11,235 nt of DNA from assembly GCA_012960055.1 (NCBI GenBank), contig DUCA01000202.1, forward strand, positions 1-11,235, in the 5' to 3' direction. This stretch comes from Cycloclasticus sp. GTDB taxonomy: Bacteria; Pseudomonadota; Gammaproteobacteria; Methylococcales; Cycloclasticaceae. The notes beneath the pieces were generated by a model that did not search any database, was not told the origin of the DNA, and saw only the letters and a program-made list of their open reading frames with translations. Each line of letters starts with the position of its first letter. Position 1 is the first letter of the stretch. Below are positions 1 through 6,163 of the stretch, piece by piece. A program made the position numbers and the translations under genes.

Positions 1-513
1 GTTTATTTTTAGAGCGGCAGTATGGCCGTTGTCCGACATCTTGCCCCAGGTTTTTTGCACAATGTCGATGATTTTCTCGTCAGCGTGCTTTTCAGCAAAG
101 GCATCGAAATAATGGCTTAAAAAAACCAAGCAAGAAACATCTTCTAACGTTTGTGCCTCAGGATCAGTTTTAAGCTTTCTTTTCTGAATAATGTTGGATG
201 CACATTCGATATCGTCGTCAGCATAGTCGCTTTGTACCATCGCATTTCGCAAAATAGAGGCATGTAATTGTGCAAGATCCGTCCGCCACGTTAAATAACC
301 GGTCAAACCTTCTGGGTAGTCTTTGCGAATCAATTTCCAACGGCACACGTGTTGTGCGTAGCAGGCCAAGGTTAACGGTTCAGAGGCATTGGGTTCGAAT
401 GCGTGTAAGGTTTGCAGCATACGTTTCGAATACAGTACTTCAACCCCACCTTTTGGGTCATCGGCGTTTGCCTGGTCAATGCGTTGAATGGTTTGTTCCA
501 GTAAGTGGCTCAT
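1..513 (-). CDS. DUF4202 family protein, C-terminus cut by window edge
   Basis: An open frame enters from the left edge, so no stop is visible; 171 codons can be read. The protein begins MSHLLEQTIQRIDQANADDP and continues with features I recognise from the DUF4202 family: VLYSKRM near residue 30, AQHVCRWKL (53-61), YLTWRTDL (73-80), KLKTDPEAQTLEDV (123-136) and KTWGKMS near 154-160. These blocks run in family order with no frame break. Family members are usually about 190 aa, so only some 20 residues are missing. The molecular function is unknown; similar proteins are sometimes mislabelled glutamyl-tRNA synthetase. An in-frame ATG at 546 would add 11 residues; neither start has a clear Shine-Dalgarno, and 513 is chosen because the N-terminus then resembles the family. 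It lies 36-69 nt behind fghA on the same strand, so it may be the last gene of the methanethiol/formaldehyde operon. Confidence 0.85.
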   Translation of the reverse strand, partial: MSHLLEQTIQRIDQANADDPKGGVEVLYSKRMLQTLHAFEPNASEPLTLACYAQHVCRWKLIRKDYPEGLTGYLTWRTDLAQLHASILRNAMVQSDYADDDIECASNIIQKRKLKTDPEAQTLEDVSCLVFLSHYFDAFAEKHADEKIIDIVQKTWGKMSDNGHTAALKIN

Positions 514-582
514 ATTGATATGTATGTTTGATAACGTGGCTGACATAGTGAGATGACAGCTGCAATAAAGCAAGTTGTTATG

Positions 583-1437
583 CTAAGCCATTAATTGTTC
601 CGCATGATGGCGCATATGCTCTTCCATAAAGCTGGCAATAAAATAATAACTGTGATCATAACCTTCTTGTAGTCGATAGGTCATAGGGTAATTAGCATCT
701 TTAGCGGCCTTAACTAAATGCTCAGGTAATAGCTGCCCTTGTAAAAAGGGGTCGTCACTTCCTTGATCAATTAACAGAGGGAGGCGAGTGTTCGTCGTTT
801 GAATCAGTACGTGGGCATCATGTTTTTCCCATGAGCGGGTATCGCTGCCTAAATATCCGGTAAAAGCTTTTTTACCCCATAAGCAAAGGGTGGGTGCGCA
901 AATAGGGGAAAAGGCCGACAGTGACTTGTATTTATTGGGGTATTTGAATGCGAGCGTGATGGCACCGTGCCCACCCATCGAGTGGCCAAAAACCCCCGCC
1001 TTGTCTAAATCAGCAGGAAATTGTTCACCAGCTAACTTAAATAGCTCGTCGCTGACGTATTCTTCCATGCGGTAGTGGTCGCTCCAAGGGTGTTTGCTGG
1101 CGTTGATGTAAAACCCTGCGCCCGAACCGAAATCCCAGCTTTCATCTTCGCCAGGTAGGTTGAGTCCGCGCGGACTGGTATCAGGAGCAATTAAAATAAT
1201 GCCTAATTCAGCCGCATACCGCTGCGCACCGGCTTTTGCCATAAAGTTCTCTTCTGTACACGTTAGGCCAGACAGCCAAAACAACACAGGGTGTTTTTTA
1301 TCTGGCTCTGATGCTACCTGTGGCGGCAGGTAGACTGAAAACCGCATGTCAGTTTGGCAGGCGCTTGAAAAATGCTTATAAAATAAGACCGTGCCGCCAA
1401 AGCTTTTGTTTTGGCTTATTAATTCAGGTGTTTGCAT
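583..1437 (-). CDS. fghA: S-formylglutathione hydrolase
   Basis: This cytoplasmic alpha/beta-hydrolase of the esterase D family splits S-formylglutathione into glutathione and formate, the second step of glutathione-dependent formaldehyde detoxification. At 284 aa it has the normal family length. Visible hallmarks are the oxyanion region SGLTCTEENF (residues 56-65), the nucleophile elbow GHSMGG with Ser153, the acid in DQGSDDPF (Asp228 or Asp229) and the catalytic histidine in GYDHSYYF (His262). It begins 5 nt after the adhC stop with no recognisable Shine-Dalgarno, which suggests translational coupling to adhC. Its position behind adhC and the mtoX cluster fits removal of formaldehyde made by methanethiol oxidation. 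Identification is firm. Confidence 0.95.
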   Translation of the reverse strand: MQTPELISQNKSFGGTVLFYKHFSSACQTDMRFSVYLPPQVASEPDKKHPVLFWLSGLTCTEENFMAKAGAQRYAAELGIILIAPDTSPRGLNLPGEDESWDFGSGAGFYINASKHPWSDHYRMEEYVSDELFKLAGEQFPADLDKAGVFGHSMGGHGAITLAFKYPNKYKSLSAFSPICAPTLCLWGKKAFTGYLGSDTRSWEKHDAHVLIQTTNTRLPLLIDQGSDDPFLQGQLLPEHLVKAAKDANYPMTYRLQEGYDHSYYFIASFMEEHMRHHAEQLMA

Positions 1438-1442
1438 GAGGG

Positions 1443-2552
1443 TTAGTAAATAATGACTGAGCGAATACTTTTACCTTGGTGCATTAAATCAAATGCACGG
1501 TTGATTTCATCTAGCCCCATTGTATAAGTGACCATTTCATCAATTTTGATTTCCCCTCGTAGGTATTTCTCAACGTATTCAGGCAATTCGCTGCGGCCTT
1601 TAACGCCACCAAAAGCGGTGCCTCGCCAGACTCGCCCAGTTACCAGCTGAAATGGGCGAGTTGATATTTCCTGCCCAGCACCCGCCACGCCAACAATCAC
1701 CGATTCGCCCCAGCCTTTATGGCAGCATTCCAGTGCAGAACGCATGGTGTTGACGTTACCAATGCACTCAAAGGAATAATCGACACCGCCATCGGTCATA
1801 TCCACTAAAACGTCTTGGATAGGGTCGTCAAAGTTTTTTGGGTTAATGCAGTCAGTCGCGCCCAATTGTTTAGCAAATTCAAATTTATCTTCATTGATAT
1901 CAACGGCGATAATGCGTGCTGCTTTAGCTATAACCGCACCTTGAATGGCGCTTAAACCAATGCCACCAAGGCCAAAGATAGCAACGGTACTATCCGGTTC
2001 TACTTTGGCGGTGTTAAGGACAGCGCCGATGCCCGTTGTAACGCCACAACCCAGTAAACAGACTTTATCTAACGGTGCCGCTTTGTTTATTTTAGCCAGT
2101 GATATTTCAGGTAATACCGTGTATTCAGCAAAAGAAGAGGTGCCCATATAGTGATAAATAGGCTGACCATTTTTTGAGAACCTAGAGGTACCATCAGGCA
2201 TGAGGCCTTTGCCTTGAGTGGCGCGAATCGCTTGGCATAAATTGGTTTTACCCGATAAGCAAAATTTGCATTGCCCACATTCAGGTGTATACAGTGGGAT
2301 GACGTGGTCACCGACTTGTACAGAGGTAACGCCAGGGCCAATTTCCTCAACAATAGCGCCGGCCTCATGGCCTAATACCGCGGGAAAGATACCTTCAGGG
2401 TCATCGCCAGATAAGGTAAATGCGTCGGTATGGCAGACACCCGTTGCAACGTTTCGGATAAGGACTTCGCCCTGTTTAGGGCCGTCTAAATCGATTTCTT
2501 CTATTGAAAGCGGTTCACCTGCTTTCCAAGCAACTGCGGCTATTGTTTTCAT
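1443..2552 (-). CDS. adhC: S-(hydroxymethyl)glutathione dehydrogenase (class III alcohol dehydrogenase)
   Basis: This zinc-dependent medium-chain dehydrogenase (also called frmA, flhA or GSH-FDH) oxidises S-hydroxymethylglutathione, the adduct of formaldehyde and glutathione, to S-formylglutathione with NAD+. It is 369 aa, full length. Catalytic zinc ligands are Cys40, His62 (GHEAGA) and Cys169. Structural zinc ligands are Cys92, Cys95, Cys98 and Cys106 (ECGQCKFCLSGKTNLC). The Rossmann motif GLGGIG is at 194-199 with Asp218 after it, as in NAD-specific enzymes. Arg110 in AIRATQGKG matches the arginine that binds the glutathione carboxylate in class III enzymes and separates them from ordinary ethanol dehydrogenases. 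The start has a good AAAGGA ribosome site 7 nt upstream. It lies 27 nt after the MauG-like gene and 5 nt before fghA, so it is very likely in one transcript with them. Confidence 0.96.
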   Translation of the reverse strand: MKTIAAVAWKAGEPLSIEEIDLDGPKQGEVLIRNVATGVCHTDAFTLSGDDPEGIFPAVLGHEAGAIVEEIGPGVTSVQVGDHVIPLYTPECGQCKFCLSGKTNLCQAIRATQGKGLMPDGTSRFSKNGQPIYHYMGTSSFAEYTVLPEISLAKINKAAPLDKVCLLGCGVTTGIGAVLNTAKVEPDSTVAIFGLGGIGLSAIQGAVIAKAARIIAVDINEDKFEFAKQLGATDCINPKNFDDPIQDVLVDMTDGGVDYSFECIGNVNTMRSALECCHKGWGESVIVGVAGAGQEISTRPFQLVTGRVWRGTAFGGVKGRSELPEYVEKYLRGEIKIDEMVTYTMGLDEINRAFDLMHQGKSIRSVIIY

Positions 2553-2579
2553 TAAGGTTCCTTTGTTGTGTATTAATAT

Positions 2580-3845
2580 TTACTGAGTATCGCCAACAGG
2601 CGCAGCAAAACCATCTGCAATCAGTTCGTCTACGTTTGAACCTGTTAGGCTGTTTAAAAAAGCCAAGATGTCTTGTATCTCATTCGGTGTTAAGCCCAGT
2701 GGTTTAATCAGTGGGTCGAGTTCTTCATTGGGAGTACCGCCATGATTATAAAAGTTAACGACCTCTTCAAGCGTTTTAAAGGCGCCATCGTGCATGTACG
2801 GTGCAGTTAGGCTGATGTTTCTAAGGGTTGGTGTTTTGTATTTCCAGCGATCAGCAGGGTCTTCGGTTATTTCATACAAGCCAACATCGTTGGGTTTCTT
2901 TTCGGACACCGAGTCAAACAAGTCGGAATCAATTTCTATGTATTGCCCCGGTGCCACAAGCAGCCGTTGTTTTTTTGGTCGTTGATAGGTGGATACGCTA
3001 AAGCCGTGCCCAGTGTTGTGCAGTTTATGATCCGTAAAAACAGCGCTATCGTTGTTAACGGTATGACAGGCAATGCAATTGGCCTTACCACGAAAGAGCT
3101 TAAAACCTCGTTTAACAGATGGGGTCACAGCCGCATCGTTATGCCCAAAATACCATTGGTCGAAAGGGCTGTTGGCGGAATTTAAACTGCGCTGGTATGT
3201 CGCTAACGCCATGCCAAGTGTTTCCATATTGACGGGTTTATTGAAGACGTTTTCGAATAAACCGTTGTAGTCATTCAGCGTGCGAATTTTTCGCAGAACA
3301 ACACCCGGAGATGGATTGCCCATTTCATTATGCGCCAACAAGGGCCCCCACACTTGTTGCTCTAGGGTATCTTCTCGCCCGTCATGAAACAGTTTTTCAG
3401 CATACGCGATATTGAACAATGTCGGGCTATTTCTGCGGCCAGATCGGCCTTCAAGGCCAACGGCTGTAGCGAGCTCATTGTGGGTAAAGCCCTGTTCTGG
3501 CACATGGCACATAGCACATGAAAACGTGCTGTTGAGTGACAACCTGCGATCATAAAAAAGTTTGCGACCTAGCGCGATTTTTTCTACGCTAATCGGATTG
3601 TTTGCAGGGATAGGAACGTTTGGTAAACCTAAGGGTGGCTGCTTAATCAGGCTAAGTAAATCGGTTTTTTTGCCAACCCGAGTCGTTAGTGCTTTGCTTT
3701 TGGTTGTGTAATACTTCGTTTCATAGCCTGTTTTATCATCGCCAGCACCATGAAGTTGTGGTATTTGAGTGTTGCTTATTTCACCGGCCGCAAAAGAATT
3801 CAGTGAGGTCATAAGAAGCAATAAGAAAAATACGCAATTTTTCAT
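2580..3845 (-). CDS. MauG / cytochrome c peroxidase-like dihaem protein of the mtoX cluster
   Basis: A periplasmic dihaem c-type cytochrome of 421 aa. The first 20 residues form a signal peptide (hydrophobic FFLLLLM core, cut near SFAA). Two haem-attachment motifs are present: CAMCH (Cys110, Cys113, His114) and CIACH (Cys257, Cys260, His261). Family blocks include KLFYDRRLS before haem 1, GRSGRRNSPTLFN, FHDGRE and, near the end, TPTLRNISLTAPYMHDGAF, which contains the candidate distal ligand of the second haem (Tyr350/Met351). Proteins of this family either reduce H2O2 or, like MauG, mature a partner enzyme by oxidising side chains. A mauG homologue next to mtoX and a SCO gene is a known arrangement for methanethiol oxidase loci. 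Here it could mature MtoX or dispose of the H2O2 that MtoX releases; sequence alone does not decide. It is 34 nt from the SCO gene, with no clear Shine-Dalgarno. Confidence 0.85.
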   Translation of the reverse strand: MKNCVFFLLLLMTSLNSFAAGEISNTQIPQLHGAGDDKTGYETKYYTTKSKALTTRVGKKTDLLSLIKQPPLGLPNVPIPANNPISVEKIALGRKLFYDRRLSLNSTFSCAMCHVPEQGFTHNELATAVGLEGRSGRRNSPTLFNIAYAEKLFHDGREDTLEQQVWGPLLAHNEMGNPSPGVVLRKIRTLNDYNGLFENVFNKPVNMETLGMALATYQRSLNSANSPFDQWYFGHNDAAVTPSVKRGFKLFRGKANCIACHTVNNDSAVFTDHKLHNTGHGFSVSTYQRPKKQRLLVAPGQYIEIDSDLFDSVSEKKPNDVGLYEITEDPADRWKYKTPTLRNISLTAPYMHDGAFKTLEEVVNFYNHGGTPNEELDPLIKPLGLTPNEIQDILAFLNSLTGSNVDELIADGFAAPVGDTQ

Positions 3846-3879
3846 GATGATATTTGTAATAGCGATAAGACGACCAGCC

Positions 3880-4563
3880 TTATTCTAAGGTTAATGTTTT
3901 AACGTCATTAATTAAAATATCGGGGTGTAAAAATCCAACGCTGTATATTTTTCTAATGTTTTTATGGGTATCAATCAGGTACACGCGCAAGGTGTGTGAG
4001 AAGGTGCCGCTTGATTGGCCTTCATCGTCATATTCTTGCTGAATAGCTTGGTTATAGCCTTCAAGGATAGGGCGTAATTCTTTTTGTGATTTGGTGGTTA
4101 AAAAGCGCCAGTCAGTTTGTTTTGTTTCTAATGACTTGGCATAGTTCGCCATAATATCTGGCGTGTCGTGCTTTGGATCAAAGCTCAGCGTGATGAGGCG
4201 TAAATCATCTTTAAGGCCTGCTTTTGATAAGCGGCGTTTTATTTTATGAAAAACAGCCGTTGATAAAGGGCAGCCGTTAACATCATTACACGTCGCGTAA
4301 ATGAAGCTTAATAAAACAACCTTGTCGCCCATCAGTTCGTTTAATGTTTGATGAGTGCCGTGGCTGTTGATGACGTGTCCATCCGTGGCATTGCCATAGA
4401 TGGGTAATTTGTATGTGCCTGCTACCGGCGCTTCAAAGGTGAGTGGGCCGTAGCCTGGCGCTAAAAGAATAGGTGCTGGTTGTACTTCGGTTTGGTCTTT
4501 CTCGCCGTGTGAGAAAGAGCTCATTGAAGCGGTAAGAAGCAATAAAAGTAATAGAGTTTTCAT
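3880..4563 (-). CDS. SCO1/SenC-type copper chaperone of the mtoX cluster
   Basis: An exported thioredoxin-fold protein of 227 aa. Residues 1-18 are a signal peptide with a seven-leucine core; there is no lipobox cysteine. The SCO-like features are the hydrophobic strand VVLLSFIYATC leading to the metal-binding cysteines, the LITLSFDPKHDTP segment (123-135) and the distal histidine in TFSHTLRVYLID (His190). The cysteine motif is unusual: Cys92 and Cys98 are five residues apart (CNDVNGC) instead of the canonical CxxxC. SCO proteins deliver copper to cuprous enzymes, and SBP56-type methanethiol oxidase has been reported as copper-dependent, so supplying copper to periplasmic MtoX is the natural inference. 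It lies 54 nt behind mtoX, after a terminator, and 34 nt before the MauG-like gene. No Shine-Dalgarno is evident. Confidence 0.87.
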   Translation of the reverse strand: MKTLLLLLLLTASMSSFSHGEKDQTEVQPAPILLAPGYGPLTFEAPVAGTYKLPIYGNATDGHVINSHGTHQTLNELMGDKVVLLSFIYATCNDVNGCPLSTAVFHKIKRRLSKAGLKDDLRLITLSFDPKHDTPDIMANYAKSLETKQTDWRFLTTKSQKELRPILEGYNQAIQQEYDDEGQSSGTFSHTLRVYLIDTHKNIRKIYSVGFLHPDILINDVKTLTLE

Positions 4564-4574
4564 AATGTTTTAAT

Positions 4575-4604
4575 AAAAAAGGGCTACCCGAAGGCAGCCC
4601 TTTT
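4575..4604 (-). terminator. Intrinsic terminator or attenuator between mtoX and the SCO gene
   Basis: Read on the minus strand, a 12-bp stem (positions 4593-4604 with 4577-4588, one G-U pair) closes on a TTCG tetraloop and ends in a run of six T residues (complement of 4575-4580). It starts 13 nt after the mtoX stop and lies in a 54-nt gap before the SCO gene, which has no separate promoter that I can see. This looks like partial termination that keeps mtoX message above that of its accessory genes. The stem is A-rich on the other side, so it could also act on the plus strand. Confidence 0.88.
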
Positions 4605-4617
4605 AATAGCTAAATAT

Positions 4618-6015
4618 TTATTTAGACAATGATGCAATGATTGCGTCTGCACTTTTTGAAGTAGGTGCTTTTGCATAGAGAGCATTTGAGCCAAAACGCA
4701 TTTGGTGTGGGAAGCCTAAACCGGCTTTGACGAAATCAATATCAAACGTTGATGTTAATTTTTTGCCATCCCAATCAAAAGCACGTAAGTACTGGTCTTG
4801 GTTCTCGCCTTTTTTGTCCCAATTTGCTAATAGTGAAGACGTGTAATACAAGCGCTTACCATCCCAGCTTGAAGACACCATGTTTACCTGCTTGCCAATT
4901 TGCTGTTCGAATACTTGCTTTGGTGCATGTGGATTTGAAATATCGAATGAACGAGTTTTACCATCCATAAACGTATTAACCCAAAGAGTGTTGTCGTCAC
5001 TTGAGATAGAGATATCAACAGGAAGAGGGATTTTAGATGCGTCGCCAATGGCAGCAACATCTTTTGCTTGCCACTCGCCTTTGTCATCTTCATAAATCAA
5101 CCAGATTCTTGATGTTAATGCGGTTGTGGTAAAGCAATAGTTCTTATCAGCTCCCCATGCGCAACGAATTTCAAGTGGCGCACCCGGTACGTCTAATACT
5201 TTCTTAGGCTGTTTTGTATGTAAGTCCCAAATCACAACGGTGTTACCCATGCGTTTCATCGCTTCAGCATCGCCAACAAGCTTGCCGAAATCCATCATGT
5301 AGTTATTCCAACCGGTGAATGATGACGTGACCATCATGTTGCGACGAGGAAGTACGCGAACGTCGTAACCATAACCGTCTGCAAATTGACCTGATTTTTT
5401 AGCGCCATTTAGGTTTTCATCTGTTGGCATCCAATGGGTTGCTACAAAATCACCCGCGTTTGTATATTCAACCAATGCAGTACGGCCGCCGTGGTCTTTA
5501 TTGTTAGATAAGCCGCTGATCATCATTGTGCCAGGCATCGCATAGGTTGTGTGTGGGCCTACAACACCGCCGCTGTCTGCTACAAAGTTCTCAATCGTTT
5601 TATGTAGTGTTGGTTTTGATGGGTTTGTGTGAACATCAAAGATAAAAATCTTGTTGGTATCTAAACCACCAGCCCAAAGGTATTTACGATCATCAGTAAA
5701 TCCTGAGTGATGCGCTTCGTTGCGTCCGCCAACAGAAATACTGTTGATCACTTTGCCGTAATTTTTATCTTTTGGGTTTGCTGCAACGGTGACCAGCTTA
5801 TCTTGTTCGTCGCCGACACCAACAGCACCTAGCGTCCAAACATAAATGTAGTCTTCTTGGCCAACAATCTTAGCCATGTAAGGAGACATGCACGTTTCAT
5901 CAGCTTGCGCTTGTTGTGGTAATGCAGTTATGCCAATGCTTAGCGCAACAGCAGAGCCTAGCATGACGCCTTTAAGCGTTTTGCCAAACTGTGTAAAAGT
6001 TTCTTTCGATATCAT
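4618..6015 (-). CDS. mtoX: methanethiol oxidase, SBP56 / selenium-binding protein family
   Basis: The SBP56-type beta-propeller enzyme oxidises methanethiol with O2 to formaldehyde, hydrogen sulfide and H2O2. This copy is 465 aa, with a signal peptide of about 38 residues (hydrophobic VMLGSAVALSIGITAL, cut after AQA), so the enzyme acts in the periplasm. No twin-arginine is seen. Family blocks run through the protein: YIYVWTLG (57-64), GGRNEAHHSGFTDDRKYLWAGG (His102, His103), VVGPHTTYAMPGTMM (His155), GYGYDVRVLPRRNMMVTSSFTG, PLEIRCAWG, PVDISISSDD and GLGFPHQMRFG (His437). The conserved histidines are the likely metal ligands. The neighbours support the oxidase assignment over a bare selenium-binding label: SCO and MauG-like genes follow at once, then both formaldehyde-removal genes. 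The start has only a weak upstream GATGAGAT. A 37-bp conserved element lies 59-95 bp upstream and a strong terminator follows the stop. Confidence 0.94.
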   Translation of the reverse strand: MISKETFTQFGKTLKGVMLGSAVALSIGITALPQQAQADETCMSPYMAKIVGQEDYIYVWTLGAVGVGDEQDKLVTVAANPKDKNYGKVINSISVGGRNEAHHSGFTDDRKYLWAGGLDTNKIFIFDVHTNPSKPTLHKTIENFVADSGGVVGPHTTYAMPGTMMISGLSNNKDHGGRTALVEYTNAGDFVATHWMPTDENLNGAKKSGQFADGYGYDVRVLPRRNMMVTSSFTGWNNYMMDFGKLVGDAEAMKRMGNTVVIWDLHTKQPKKVLDVPGAPLEIRCAWGADKNYCFTTTALTSRIWLIYEDDKGEWQAKDVAAIGDASKIPLPVDISISSDDNTLWVNTFMDGKTRSFDISNPHAPKQVFEQQIGKQVNMVSSSWDGKRLYYTSSLLANWDKKGENQDQYLRAFDWDGKKLTSTFDIDFVKAGLGFPHQMRFGSNALYAKAPTSKSADAIIASLSK

Positions 6016-6047
6016 TTTTTAATCTCATCTTTATCATTGGAGGCGTA

Positions 6048-6110
6048 TTTTTACATTAAGCAAAAGCAATAATAAGGTCGAAAAAGGACAATATCGTGCT
6101 ACTTATGCCA
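6048..6110 (-). promoter_or_regulatory. mtoX promoter region with 37-bp conserved operator
   Basis: Positions 6074-6110, written on the plus strand, contain AAGGTCGA-N5-GACAA-N3-CGTGCTA-N2-TATGCCA. The same element occurs at 8892-8928 with identical spacing. In the direction of mtoX the blocks are TGGCATA, TAGCACG, TTGTC and TCGACC, starting at offsets of about 1, 10, 20 and 30, so they lie on one face of the helix, as expected for a dimer of an AraC-type regulator. There is no good -35 box. The -10 could be TATTAT at 6069-6074 or CTTAAT near 6055-6060; the second would place the last block at -35, the usual arrangement for AraC-type activation. The -10 choice is uncertain; the conserved element itself is clear. 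Confidence 0.72.
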
Positions 6111-6163
6111 TATTTGATTTTTTTGTTTGGTTTTAATAGCAACGTTACGTCATTGGCTACCGG

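Noticed and set aside
270..518. Plus-strand open frame of 82 codons
   Set aside because: It lies over the DUF4202 gene in another frame and shows no recognisable family; it is a shadow.
2218..2586. Plus-strand open frame of 122 codons
   Set aside because: Antisense to adhC with no family features; the adhC frame is unambiguous.
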